Source of the DNA: Bog-756 sp963727955
GTDB lineage: Bacteria; Actinomycetota; Acidimicrobiia; Acidimicrobiales; RAAP-2
DNA length: 64,000 bases
Reading direction: 5' to 3'
Assembly: GCA_963727955.1 (NCBI GenBank)
Contig: CAVSII010000009.1
Coordinates: 1-64,000 of the forward strand
Shown: piece after piece, positions 43,507 through 54,702 of the stretch
Position numbering within the stretch: position 1 is the stretch's first letter
Layout of the letters: each line of letters starts with the position of its first letter
Made by a program: the position numbers and the translations under genes
The notes under the pieces: generated by a model
What the model was told of the DNA's origin: nothing
The model's input: only the letters and a program-made list of their open reading frames with translations
Databases searched by the model: none

Positions 43507-43938
43507 ATGGCACCCAGCAATTCCACTAAGTCGCGCAAGAAAACCCCCATGTCCGAGGCTCACAAGGCAGCCCTGGCCAAGGGGCGCGAAGAGGGCCGTA
43601 TCGTGCGTCAATACCTCGAGGCCCTCGAGTCGACCAAGCCCAGGAGGGGCCGTAAACGAACCCCGGATTCGATTCGTCGGCGGCTGAGTACCATCGATTC
43701 CACACTGGCTGGAGCCGACCCCTTAACCCGTCTTCATTTGGTGGAAGAGAAGCAGCGGCTTGAGTCGGAACTAGCCCACAGTGGGGACACCGTCGACATT
43801 GCCGCTCTGGAGAAGGCCTTCATCAAAGTGGCCCGCATCTATGGCGAACGCAAGGGCATCTCTTACTCCGCCTGGCGTACCGTGGGAGTCAGTGCTTCAG
43901 TGCTCCAGCAGGCCAAGATCCCCCGCACTCGCGGCTAG
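43507..43938 (+). CDS. Small basic protein of unknown function
   Basis: 143-residue, strongly charged helical protein (MAPSNSTKSRKKTPMSEAHK start). It has a Lys/Arg-rich stretch ESTKPRRGRKRTPDSIRRRL that could contact nucleic acid, a coiled-coil-like middle (LHLVEEKQRLESELAHSG) and a conserved-looking C-terminus GERKGISYSAWRTVGVSASV. I have seen similar sequences as conserved hypothetical actinobacterial proteins but cannot name a family. It sits next to the transposase gene in the same orientation and both separate purQ from purL, so it may have arrived with the element or be an older resident. Confidence 0.65.
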   Translation: MAPSNSTKSRKKTPMSEAHKAALAKGREEGRIVRQYLEALESTKPRRGRKRTPDSIRRRLSTIDSTLAGADPLTRLHLVEEKQRLESELAHSGDTVDIAALEKAFIKVARIYGERKGISYSAWRTVGVSASVLQQAKIPRTRG

Positions 43939-43980
43939 GCCGTCCGTCGCTGATATAGCTTGGATAGCTAAGGTGACACC

Positions 43981-45090
43981 ATGAGTACGGTGATCGCACC
44001 CCCGCTGGCCATGACCGACGAGCAACGAGCGGCGCTCGAAGCAATCGCACGCTCGACGACACTTGGCCACCGCAAAGTGGTGCAGGCAAAGGCGCTTTTG
44101 TTGGCAGGCGAGGGAATCGGGACGAACGAAGTGGCCAGACGATGCCACACCACCAACGAATCGGTGCGCGCCTGGCGCCGGCGCTTCGAGGTCGAGGGTG
44201 TCGATGGCGTCGGTCGCATTGCCGAGGGTCGTGGACGCAGGTCCTGGCTCCCCGAAGGAACGGTGGCCGCCGTCGTCCACCACACGCTGCACGAGGTTCC
44301 CGAGGACGGCTCGACCCACTGGACGACGAGGCTCATGGCCCGTCGGTTCGGCATCGGCAAGGACACCGTCGCCCGTATCTGGAAGGACCACAACCTGAAG
44401 CCCTGGAGGGTCGACACCTTCAAGGTCTCCAACGATCCTCGCTTCGAGGAGAAGCTGGTCGACGTGGTCGGACTCTATTTGAATCCTCCGGAACGGGCTG
44501 TTGTGTTCAGCTTCGACGAGAAAACCCAGGTCCAGGCCCTCGATCGCACCCAACCATCGTTGCCGATGAAGCGGGGCCGGGGCGCGACCATGACCCACGA
44601 CTACAAACGGAACGGAAGGACCGACCTGTTCGCCGCCATGAATGTCGGGACCGGCCAGGTCCTCTTCGATACCAAGAAGTCCCACAAGGCCACCGATGTC
44701 CTGGCCTTCTTCAAATACATCGACCTCCATGTTCCCAAGGATCTTGACGTCCACGTCGTCCTCGACAACCTCTCGGCTCACAAGGCACCGCCCGTGGCCA
44801 AGTGGCTGGAGGACCCCAAGCGTGCGCGATGGCACCTGCACTTCACGCCGACCTCGTCGTCGTGGCTGAACCTCATCGAGCGCTGGTTCAACGAGCTGAC
44901 CGAGCGGCGTCTCCGCCGCGGAGTCTTCACGTCGCTCCCGAACCTGATCGAGGCGATCGAGATCTGGACGGAGCACTGGAACGATGATCCCAGACCCTTT
45001 GTCTGGCACAAGCAGGCCGAAGAGATCATCGCCAAGGTCCGACGAGGACGGGCCGCGCTTACCCAAGTCAAATCCGCGACGCGCCACTAG
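43981..45090 (+). mobile_element. IS630-family transposase
   Basis: Transposase of 369 residues: N-terminal helix-turn-helix region (TNEVARRCHTTNESVRAWRR) and a DDE nuclease core with VVFSFDEKTQVQALDRTQPS (first Asp), HVVLDNLSAHKAPPVAKWLE (second Asp) and FTPTSSSWLNLIERWFNELT (final Glu). All three catalytic acids are present, so the protein looks intact. I could not recognise terminal inverted repeats; CTAGGCCG occurs directly at 43935-43942 and 45087-45094, one at each end. IS630 elements duplicate TA on insertion. It interrupts the purQ-purL arrangement and is on the opposite strand to all pur genes. Confidence 0.88.
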
Positions 45091-45114
45091 GCCGCGGCCG
45101 GGCAGAGCGGACCT

Positions 45115-45840
45115 TCAGGCGACTGTCGCCACCTCGACCGGCGGAGCGTCAGCGGCCTTGTCCGCCACCCCGGTGAGGGTGGAGGACGACACCAGCGCAC
45201 CCAGCAGGACCAGACCGTCAGCCGAGCCGAGGAGCAGGTCGGCGGCCCGCTCGGGGTGGGGCATGAGGCCGACCACATTGCGGGACTCGTTGCACACCCC
45301 GGCGATGTCGTCCATCGAGCCGTTGGGGTTCTCCCGGTAGCGCAGAACGATCCGGTCCTCGGCCCGCAACTGGGCCAGGGTTTGGCGGTCGCAGGTGAAG
45401 TTGCCCTCGAAATGGTTGATCGGGATCCGCAGTTCCGTGCCCACGTCCACCCCGGAGGTGAGCACTGAATCCGACGACTCCACTCGGACCGTCACCGTCG
45501 TGCAGATGAAGCGCAGGCCGCGGTTCTTCTGCAGGGCGCCGGGCAGCAGGCCGGCCTCGGTGAGCACCTGGAACCCGTTGCAGATCCCGACGACAGGGCC
45601 CCCCTCGGCGGCGAACCGTCCCACCGCCTCCATGATGGGCGAAAAGCGGGCGATGGCTCCGGGCCGGAGATAGTCACCGTGGGCAAAGCCTCCGGGCAGG
45701 ACGAGGGCGTCGAAACCGGCGACCGACGTCGTGCCGTGCCACACCAGATCGGCCGAAGCGCCGGCCTTCTCCAGTCCGAGCACGGCGTCGTACTCACAGT
45801 TGGTCCCCGGAAACAGCACCACTCCGACCCGGGGGGGCAT
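45115..45840 (-). CDS. purQ: Phosphoribosylformylglycinamidine synthase I (glutaminase)
   Basis: Class I glutamine amidotransferase subunit of PurLQS, 241 residues. Nucleophile Cys in VVGICNGFQVLTEAGLLPGA, His-Glu pair in NVVGLMPHPERAADLL; VGVVLFPGTNCEYDAV and VLPGGFAHGDYLRPGAIARF are typical. The start ATG shares a base with the purS stop (TGATG). The gene ends 24 bp from the stop of the convergent transposase. Confidence 0.95.
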   Translation of the reverse strand: MPPRVGVVLFPGTNCEYDAVLGLEKAGASADLVWHGTTSVAGFDALVLPGGFAHGDYLRPGAIARFSPIMEAVGRFAAEGGPVVGICNGFQVLTEAGLLPGALQKNRGLRFICTTVTVRVESSDSVLTSGVDVGTELRIPINHFEGNFTCDRQTLAQLRAEDRIVLRYRENPNGSMDDIAGVCNESRNVVGLMPHPERAADLLLGSADGLVLLGALVSSSTLTGVADKAADAPPVEVATVA

Positions 45841-46130
45841 CAGGCCTCCGACCCGACGGCGTGTACTGACGTCGCCACCACTGTCACCGAAGCTTCCTCG
45901 ATGACCGGATTGGCCAGCAGACGGTCGGCCACCTCGGTGGCCCGGCTCCGTGCCTCGTCTTCGTCGGTGGCGGTGACATCGAAACGGAACGCCTTGCCGG
46001 CCCGGACACCCGAGACTCCGGCCAGACCCAGGGCCGGCAGCGCCCGCTCGATGGTGGCACCCTGCGGATCGGCGATCCCATCCCGCAGCCGCACCTCGAC
46101 CAGCACCGAAAATCGGTCAGTTGCGACCAT
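45840..46130 (-). CDS. purS: Phosphoribosylformylglycinamidine synthase subunit PurS
   Basis: Small structural subunit that bridges PurL and PurQ for ammonia transfer, 96 residues. Core: RFSVLVEVRLRDGIADPQGA, LPALGLAGVSGVRAGKAF, EVADRLLANPVIEEASVTV. ATG 46130 has TACGGT five bases upstream on the minus strand, suggesting a separate leaderless promoter for purS-purQ. Confidence 0.93.
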   Translation of the reverse strand: MVATDRFSVLVEVRLRDGIADPQGATIERALPALGLAGVSGVRAGKAFRFDVTATDEDEARSRATEVADRLLANPVIEEASVTVVATSVHAVGSEA

Positions 46131-46276
46131 AAGGCACCGTACCAGTCACATCCGGACCCGCTCCGCTTTCGGAGGGCGGCGGTGCCGGGGTGCAAGACCC
46201 GATCCGGATCCGTGGGTCGGGCACCAGCGGTGGTTCACCGCGGGGCGGGGCCGGCGCCGTCGGCCGGCGGGCTCGT

Positions 46277-47185
46277 TCAACCGCCGTACCAGTCGGACAG
46301 CCGGCGGCCACAGACCCGCTCGTAGGCGGCCACATAGCGGGTGGAGGTGGCGTCGACGATCTCGCCCGGCAGAGCCGGAGGAGGCGGTTGCTTGTCCCAG
46401 GGCTGGGCCTCCAGCCAGTCGCGCAGCGGTTGCTTGTCGAACGACGGTGGATTGGTCCCCGGCGCACAGTCGTCGGCCGGCCAGAAGCGACTCGAGTCGG
46501 GGGTGAGGACCTCGTCGCAGAGGGACAGGGCGCCGTTGATGTAACCGAGCTCGAACTTGGTGTCGCAGATGACGATGCCCTGCTCCTCGGCCCGGGCCGC
46601 CGCCCTGGCATAGGCGGCCAGACAGAGCTCGGCGGCCGCAACGGCTGCTTCCTTGCCCACCAGATCGATGGCTTCGGCCATGCCGATGTTGAGGTCGTGG
46701 CCCTCGGCGGCCTTGGTCGACGGGGTGAAGATGGGTTCGGGAAGCCGGTCGGCGTGACGGAGGCCTGAAGGCATGGCCATGCCATGGACCGTGCCCTCCC
46801 GTTCGTACTCCTTGTAGGCCGAACCGGCCAAGTAACCGCGCACGATGCATTCGATGTCGAGCATGTCCGCCCGGTGGACGAGCATGGCCCGACCGGCCAA
46901 TCCGTCGAGCCCGCCGGCCAGGGCGGCCGCCCCCGGCGGAAAGGTCGACACGTCGGCACTGATCAGATGGTTGGGGGCCAGGTCGGCGAGGGCCTCCAAC
47001 CAGTAGGCGGTCATGGCCGTCAGCACCCGGCCCTTGTCGGGAATGGGCTCGGCCATGATCACGTCAAAGGCCGAAATGCGGTCGGACGCCACCATCAGGA
47101 GGCGACCCTGGCCGGCGTCGTAGAGCTCACGGACCTTTCCGGTCTGAAGGAGCGTGAGAGGCTCGTCGGTCGAGTGGATGGTCAT
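46277..47185 (-). CDS. purC: SAICAR synthetase
   Basis: ATP-dependent ligation of aspartate to CAIR; 302 residues, somewhat longer than E. coli PurC and close to the eukaryotic/actinobacterial form. LLQTGKVRELYDAGQGRLLM, VASDRISAFDVIMAEPIPDK, ECIVRGYLAGSAYKEYEREG and ICDTKFELGYINGALSLCDE are diagnostic. The start overlaps the purB stop (ATGA). Confidence 0.95.
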   Translation of the reverse strand: MTIHSTDEPLTLLQTGKVRELYDAGQGRLLMVASDRISAFDVIMAEPIPDKGRVLTAMTAYWLEALADLAPNHLISADVSTFPPGAAALAGGLDGLAGRAMLVHRADMLDIECIVRGYLAGSAYKEYEREGTVHGMAMPSGLRHADRLPEPIFTPSTKAAEGHDLNIGMAEAIDLVGKEAAVAAAELCLAAYARAAARAEEQGIVICDTKFELGYINGALSLCDEVLTPDSSRFWPADDCAPGTNPPSFDKQPLRDWLEAQPWDKQPPPPALPGEIVDATSTRYVAAYERVCGRRLSDWYGG

Positions 47186-48492
47186 GGGGCAAGCTCCTCC
47201 AGGGCGTCGGTGAACCGGTGGACATGTCGCAGGGTACGCGAGAGATCGAAGGCGCCGTCGAGGGCGCCGGGGGCCAGTGTGACCTCGGTGTCCTCGTCCA
47301 ACACGGCCCGGAACGGACGCCCCTGGTCCCAGGCGGCACGAGCGTCACGCTGGACGATGCGATAGGCGGCGTCGCGGCTGATGCCTCCGTCGACCAGGGC
47401 CAGCAATACGGACTGGCTGAAGACGAGACCGCCGCTCCCTTCGGTGAGGGTGGCCAGGGCCCGCTCGGGATGGATGACCAGACCTTGGACCAGGCCGGTG
47501 GCCTTCTCCAGCATGTACAAGGCCAGCAGGGAGGCATCGGGGAGCACGATCCGCTCGACCGAGCTGTGCGAGATGTCACGCTCGTGCCACAGTGCGATGT
47601 CCTCGAGCCCGGCCGACAGGTAGCCGCGCAGCACCCGGGCCAGGCCGCACAGTCTTTCCGAGAGAATCGGGTTCCGCTTGTGGGGCATGGACGAGCTGCC
47701 CTTCTGGCCGGGTTTGAAGGGCTCCTCGGCTTCACCCAGCTCGCTGCGGGCCATGTGCCGGACCTCAGTGGCAATGAGCTCGATGGTGGCCCCCACCGAG
47801 GCGCAGGCCCACAGGTACTCGGCGTGCCGGTCCCGGGGGATGACCTGCGTGGCCGGTGTGGGGGTGAGGCCCAGGGCGGCACAGACATAGTCCTCCACCC
47901 GGGGGTCGATGTTGGAGTAGGTCCCCACCGCGCCCGACAGCTTTCCCACCGCCACCCGGCGCCGGGCCGCCACCAGTCGCTGGCGGTCACGGTCGGCCTG
48001 GAGGGCCCACAGGGCGAACTTGGCCCCAAAGGTGGTGGGCTCGGCGTGCATGCCGTGGGTCCGTCCGGTCACCGGCACGTCGATGCACTCCTCGGCCCGG
48101 ACCTTGAGAGCAGCCACCAGCCCGGAGGAAGCGTCGATGAGCAGATCGGTGGCCTGGGTGAGGGTGGCACACAGAGCGGTGTCCACCACGTCCGACGACG
48201 TGAGGCCGTAGTGGATCCAGGACCCCTCCGGTTGCCCGATGGCGTCTTGGACGACATCGACGAAGGCAGCGACGTCGTGATCGGTGACCTGCTCACGTTC
48301 GGCCACGGCGGTGACGAAGGCAGCGTCGACCACAGGTGCCCGATTGCGACAGGCTGCGGCAGCGTCGGCCGGAACCTCACCCACCTCGGCCCAACCGTCG
48401 GTGGCCAACAGCTCGACCTGCAACCACATGGACAGGCGCGCCTGGTCCGAGAAGAGCTCGGCCATGGCTGTGGGTGCGTAGCGGGGGATCAT
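47182..48492 (-). CDS. purB: Adenylosuccinate lyase
   Basis: Fumarase-superfamily lyase acting twice in AMP synthesis (SAICAR to AICAR, adenylosuccinate to AMP); 436 residues. ATG 48492 (MIPRYAPTAMAELFSDQARL) is chosen over upstream starts that lie within purD. Active-site segments: WIHYGLTSSDVVDTALCATL, VTGRTHGMHAEPTTFGAKFA, and the signature GSSSMPHKRNPILSERLCGL. It overlaps purD by 4 nt upstream and purC by 4 nt downstream. Confidence 0.96.
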   Translation of the reverse strand: MIPRYAPTAMAELFSDQARLSMWLQVELLATDGWAEVGEVPADAAAACRNRAPVVDAAFVTAVAEREQVTDHDVAAFVDVVQDAIGQPEGSWIHYGLTSSDVVDTALCATLTQATDLLIDASSGLVAALKVRAEECIDVPVTGRTHGMHAEPTTFGAKFALWALQADRDRQRLVAARRRVAVGKLSGAVGTYSNIDPRVEDYVCAALGLTPTPATQVIPRDRHAEYLWACASVGATIELIATEVRHMARSELGEAEEPFKPGQKGSSSMPHKRNPILSERLCGLARVLRGYLSAGLEDIALWHERDISHSSVERIVLPDASLLALYMLEKATGLVQGLVIHPERALATLTEGSGGLVFSQSVLLALVDGGISRDAAYRIVQRDARAAWDQGRPFRAVLDEDTEVTLAPGALDGAFDLSRTLRHVHRFTDALEELAP

Positions 48493-49871
48493 GGGCGCGC
48501 CCTCCCGGCCATCGGGGCCATCGGGGTCATCGGCGCCGTCGGGGCCGCGGTGGGGGTGTGGGCCACCGCCTCCGTCATGTCGGCGGCCGCCTCGGCGATA
48601 TCTGTGCGTACCTGCATGCCCGGCCACGATATGGCCGACACACCTTGGTAGGCCCGGCGCCGGGCGTCATCCAGGGAGGGGCCGATGCCGGTCACGCCCA
48701 GGACCCGGCCGCCGGCGGTGACCACGGCCCTGGCGCCAGCGGCACCACCGGCGCCACCACCAGCACCGTTGGCCGTCCCGGCATGGAGAACAGTCACCCC
48801 TTCGACCGATCCGGCCCGATCGAGCCCGCTGATCACCTCGCCCGTGCGCGGGGCCGACGGATAACCCGGAGAGGCCAGCACCACGCAGACGGCAGCGCCA
48901 GGCACGAAACGGGGCGTGGTGCGCAGGGCCCCGGATGCCACCTCGGCCAACAGGGCGGTGAGGTCGCCTTGGAGCCGGGGCAGGACCACCTGCGCTTCGG
49001 GATCGCCGAACCGCACGTTGAACTCCAGGACCTTCGGGCCGTCGGGCGTGAGCATCAATCCGGCGTAGAGCACGCCGCGGTAGTCGATGCCCCGGGCCCG
49101 GAGAGCGGCCACCAACGGGGCCACCGACCGCTGGACGAGCTGATCGACCATGTCCGCCTCCACCGAGGGAACGGGCGAGAACGCCCCCATACCGCCGGTA
49201 TTGGGTCCCCGGTCACCGTCGGCCAGCCGTTTGTAGTCCTGTGCCGGGGCCAGGGGGACCAGCCGTTCGCCGTCGCACAGAACCAGCAGCGAGCACTCCG
49301 GCCCGATGAGACCCTCCTCCACCACCACCCGGCGACCGGCCGAGCCGAAGGCATCACCGGAGAGCTTGGCGTCGATGTCAGCCTCGGCCGCGGTCAGCGA
49401 ATCGGTGACCAGCACGCCCTTTCCGGAGGCAAGGCCGTCGGTCTTGACCACCCACGGCCCAGGCAGGTCCCGCAGAAAGGCCTTGGCCGGGCCGGCCTCA
49501 TCGAACACACCGAAACGGGCTGACGCCACGCCAGCTTCGGCCAACAGCTCCTTCATGAACGCCTTCGACCCCTCCAGGCGGGCGCCGTCGGCACCAGGGC
49601 CGAAGACGAGGCGGCCCCGGGCCCGCAGCCGGTCGGCCAGGCCGTCGACCAGCGGCGCCTCGGGCCCGATCACGTAGAGGTCGGCGTCGATCTCTTCGGG
49701 CGGGGTCGCTACCGAGACGAGGGAGTGCCCCTGGTCGGTCCGACCGGTGATGCCGGGGTTTCCGGGTGTCACCACCACGTCGGCGGTGCGCCCGATGGCC
49801 AGAGCCAGGGCATGCTCGCGCCCCCCCGATCCCACCACGCACACGGTCTCGACCGGCCAACCGGCGCTCAC
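48489..49871 (-). CDS. purD: Phosphoribosylamine-glycine ligase
   Basis: ATP-grasp enzyme joining glycine to phosphoribosylamine; 460 residues from GTG 49871 (MSAGWPVETVCVVGSGGREH). GPEAPLVDGLADRLRARGRL, VVKTDGLASGKGVLV, QDYKRLADGDRGPNTGGMGA and LEFNVRFGDPEAQVVLPRLQ are the expected motifs. The C-terminal 40 residues are Ala/Pro/Thr-Met-rich low complexity. TTG 49907 is an alternative start within a small duplication; GTG 49871 fits the family better. Confidence 0.95.
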   Translation of the reverse strand: MSAGWPVETVCVVGSGGREHALALAIGRTADVVVTPGNPGITGRTDQGHSLVSVATPPEEIDADLYVIGPEAPLVDGLADRLRARGRLVFGPGADGARLEGSKAFMKELLAEAGVASARFGVFDEAGPAKAFLRDLPGPWVVKTDGLASGKGVLVTDSLTAAEADIDAKLSGDAFGSAGRRVVVEEGLIGPECSLLVLCDGERLVPLAPAQDYKRLADGDRGPNTGGMGAFSPVPSVEADMVDQLVQRSVAPLVAALRARGIDYRGVLYAGLMLTPDGPKVLEFNVRFGDPEAQVVLPRLQGDLTALLAEVASGALRTTPRFVPGAAVCVVLASPGYPSAPRTGEVISGLDRAGSVEGVTVLHAGTANGAGGGAGGAAGARAVVTAGGRVLGVTGIGPSLDDARRRAYQGVSAISWPGMQVRTDIAEAAADMTEAVAHTPTAAPTAPMTPMAPMAGRARP

Positions 49872-49889
49872 GCCGCCACTCCCGTCGAG

Positions 49890-49939
49890 GGCCGGTTCAT
49901 GCGGCAAATCCCGTTGAAGGCCGGTTCATGCGGCAAATC
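49890..49939. repeat. Tandem duplication of the purA 3' end
   Basis: A 21-bp sequence starting GGCCGGTTCATGCGGCAAAT occurs at 49890-49910 and again at 49919-49939 (29-bp period). The second copy contains the last codons and stop of purA (minus strand), the first copy is a downstream duplicate in the purA-purD gap. Confidence 0.9.
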
Positions 49940-51206
49940 GGACGAACTGCTCGCGTCCGGGACCCACCCCGACCAGCCGGACCGGCGTGCCGATCAGATC
50001 GGCCAGAAAGGTGACGTAGTCGCGGGCACCCTGGGGAAGATCACCCAGTTCGGTGGCACCGGAAATATCGGTCCGCCAACCGGGGAGCTCTTCGTAGATA
50101 GGGGTGACCTGGTGAAGGATCGACTGGTGGTACGGGGGGTAGTCGTACCGCACGCCGTCGGCTTCGTAGGCCACACAGACCTTGACCGTGTCGAAAGTGT
50201 CGAGGACGTCGAGTTTGGTGAGCGCCACCTCGGACAGGGAGTTGAGGGCCACGGCCTGGCGCATCATGACGGCGTCGAACCAGCCCGGACGGCGACGCCG
50301 ACCGGTGTTGACCCCGTACTCGTGGCCCCGGTCGACCAACGTGTCGCCGATCTCGTCGGTCAGCTCGGTGGGGAACGGACCGCTCCCCACCCGGGTCACG
50401 TAGGCCTTGGCGATGCCGATGACCTCAGTGATGGCCCGGGGGCCGATCCCCGCCCCGGTGCAGGCACCGCCGGCCACCGGGTTGGAGGAAGTGACGAACG
50501 GATAGGTCCCATGGTCCAGGTCGAGGAAGGTGGCCTGGGCCCCTTCGAGTAGGACGTTGGCTCCCCGGGCGAGGGCCTGGTGGAGCACCCCCACCGTATC
50601 GGCAACCATGGGTGCCACCCGGGGCGCCAGCTCATCGAGGTAGTGGGCGCAGATGTCGTCGGCCGACAGGGGGAGGCGGTTGTACACCTTGGCCAGGACG
50701 GCGTTCTTCTCCTTGAGGACGACGTCCAGCTTTTGGCGGAAGATCTTGGGGTCCAACAGGTCCTGTACCCGCAGCCCCACCCGCGACGACTTGTCGGCAT
50801 AGGCCGGCCCGATGCCCCGCTTGGTGGTACCCAGGTTGTTCTTTCCGAGATAGCGCTCGGTGAGCCGGTCCAGCTCGTGGTGGTAGGGCATGATCAGGTG
50901 GGCATTGCCGCTGACAAGCAGCCGGGACGTGTCGATCCCCTTGACGGCGAGAGTATCGAGCTCAGCCAGGAGCACGGTCGGGTCGACCACCACCCCGTTG
51001 CCTATGACCGGCGTGATGTGGTCGTAGAGGATGCCGCTCGGCACGAGCTGGAGAGCGAAGGTCTCGCCGTCCACCACGATGGTGTGGCCGGCATTATGCC
51101 CGCCCTGGTAGCGAACGACCAGCTCCATCTCCTTGGCCAGGAGATCGGTGAGCTTGCCCTTGCCCTCATCACCCCACTGGGTTCCGACGACGACGGTTGC
51201 CGGCAC
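49926..51206 (-). CDS. purA: Adenylosuccinate synthetase
   Basis: GTP-dependent first step from IMP to AMP, 426 residues. VVVGTQWGDEGKGKLTDLLA is the GTP/IMP-binding N-terminus with the catalytic Asp, QGGHNAGHTIVVDG the catalytic His, then GTTKRGIGPAYADKSSRVGL, and VGSGPFPTEL toward the C-terminus. GTG 51206 lies 7 nt after a GGAGGA ribosome site. First gene of the purA-purD-purB-purC-purS-purQ stretch. Confidence 0.97.
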   Translation of the reverse strand: MPATVVVGTQWGDEGKGKLTDLLAKEMELVVRYQGGHNAGHTIVVDGETFALQLVPSGILYDHITPVIGNGVVVDPTVLLAELDTLAVKGIDTSRLLVSGNAHLIMPYHHELDRLTERYLGKNNLGTTKRGIGPAYADKSSRVGLRVQDLLDPKIFRQKLDVVLKEKNAVLAKVYNRLPLSADDICAHYLDELAPRVAPMVADTVGVLHQALARGANVLLEGAQATFLDLDHGTYPFVTSSNPVAGGACTGAGIGPRAITEVIGIAKAYVTRVGSGPFPTELTDEIGDTLVDRGHEYGVNTGRRRRPGWFDAVMMRQAVALNSLSEVALTKLDVLDTFDTVKVCVAYEADGVRYDYPPYHQSILHQVTPIYEELPGWRTDISGATELGDLPQGARDYVTFLADLIGTPVRLVGVGPGREQFVRFAA

Positions 51207-51302
51207 GCGTCATTCCTCCGTTGCGAAAAGCGGATTACATACCAGTGTAACCCGACCGGCCTGCAGGCCTGCCAGGTCAGCCGGGCCAGGTCAGTCAGCG
51301 AG

Positions 51303-51602
51303 TCAGCCGGCCAGCGCCGATTCGACGAAGAGTGCCATCTCCGTCTCGCCGGTCGGGTCCGGATGGACGGAGATCCCGCCATCGGTGGCGATGATCGGGT
51401 TGACCCAGCGTACCGAGGTGGACGTGCCGGCATCGTGCCCGATCGACGGCGTGAAGGCCTCGACGAACGTGACGCCGTTGGCTGTCGCCTCCGAGGCCAG
51501 CATGGCGTTCAGGTCCTTCTCCACCCCGTTCAGGTAGGCGGTGTCCCCGGTGGTCAGCGGCATCGTCGGATAGCAGTTGCCGCGGTGGCAGGTCGGGCTC
51601 GG
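51303..51602 (-). pseudogene. C-terminal fragment of an SGNH/GDSL-type esterase
   Basis: About 90 codons encode TTGDTAYLNGVEKDLNAMLA, GVTFVEAFTPSIGHDAGTST and ISVHPDPTGETEMALFVESA. The last contains the block V catalytic Asp-His spacing (HPDPTGE) of secreted SGNH hydrolases. The N-terminal part with the nucleophile GDS motif is absent; upstream the frame enters an AT-rich, unrelated stretch. This looks like a truncated remnant joined to foreign or scrambled sequence. Confidence 0.6.
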
Positions 51603-51649
51603 CGGCAGCCGCCCCCCTTTATCGGCTGCTTGCCCCGGGAACTTGAGCA

Positions 51650-51720
51650 GAAATCTCAAAAAATCAGAAAAAAATACATTTATCCTGGTCAGGAGCAGAA
51701 ACTCGATCAAATAAGCGTAA
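51650..51720. other. AT-rich patch between esterase remnant and clpB
   Basis: A short run containing AAATCTCAAAAAATCAG and AAAAAAATACATTTATCC is far below the base composition of the rest of the window. It lies next to the truncated esterase and 85 bp from the clpB stop. No gene is supported. It may mark an insertion or deletion junction. Confidence 0.6.
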
Positions 51721-51804
51721 AGGCGGCCGCTCACCCGGGCACATCACCTCGTCAGGGGCCACCCCTCCTCCCCCTCGGCCATACACAGGCCTCAGGCACA
51801 GGCC

Positions 51805-54293
<2,489 letters not shown>

Positions 54294-54297
<4 letters not shown>

Positions 54298-54701
54298 CGA
54301 GTACCTCCCGTCTCGTGCATGCTACGGCGGGCCGGCCGGGTCGGCACCAGTGTCTGGGACAGCGGTACCAGCTCGCGCCGGTACTGGCGGTGGGTGACGG
54401 CCACTGCCTCTCGGGCGTCATTCCGCACAGCTGTCAGCTCCTTACGGAGGCGGGTCACCTCGGCCTGGAGCTCCATCACCCGGCGGACGCCTTCGAGGTT
54501 GAGCCCGGCGTTGGTCAAGCTCTGGATCTGGCGGAGACGGTCGAGGTCGGCCTCGCTGAAGCGTCGACTGCCCCCCTCTGTGCGGCTCGGATCGAGCAGG
54601 CCCTTGCGCTCGTAAACGCGCAAGGTCTGTGGATGGACGCCGGCCAGCTCGGCGGCCACCGAGATGACATAGACGGCTCGGGACCGCGGATCGTCACTCA
54701 T
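54294..54701 (-). CDS. hspR: Heat-shock repressor HspR (MerR family)
   Basis: Represses the dnaK operon by binding HAIR-type inverted repeats with DnaK as co-repressor; 135 residues. MerR helix-turn-helix: VYVISVAAELAGVHPQTLRV and YERKGLLDPSRTEGGSRRFS, then a coiled-coil LRQIQSLTNAGLNLEGVRRV and basic tail. Located between dnaJ (2-bp gap) and clpB (4-nt overlap), giving the order dnaK-grpE-dnaJ-hspR-clpB. Confidence 0.94.
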
Positions 54702-54702
54702 G

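Noticed and set aside
43981..45090. Terminal inverted repeats of the IS630 element
   Set aside because: No convincing inverted repeat pair could be seen at the ends; only an 8-bp direct repeat containing both stop codons, which may be chance.
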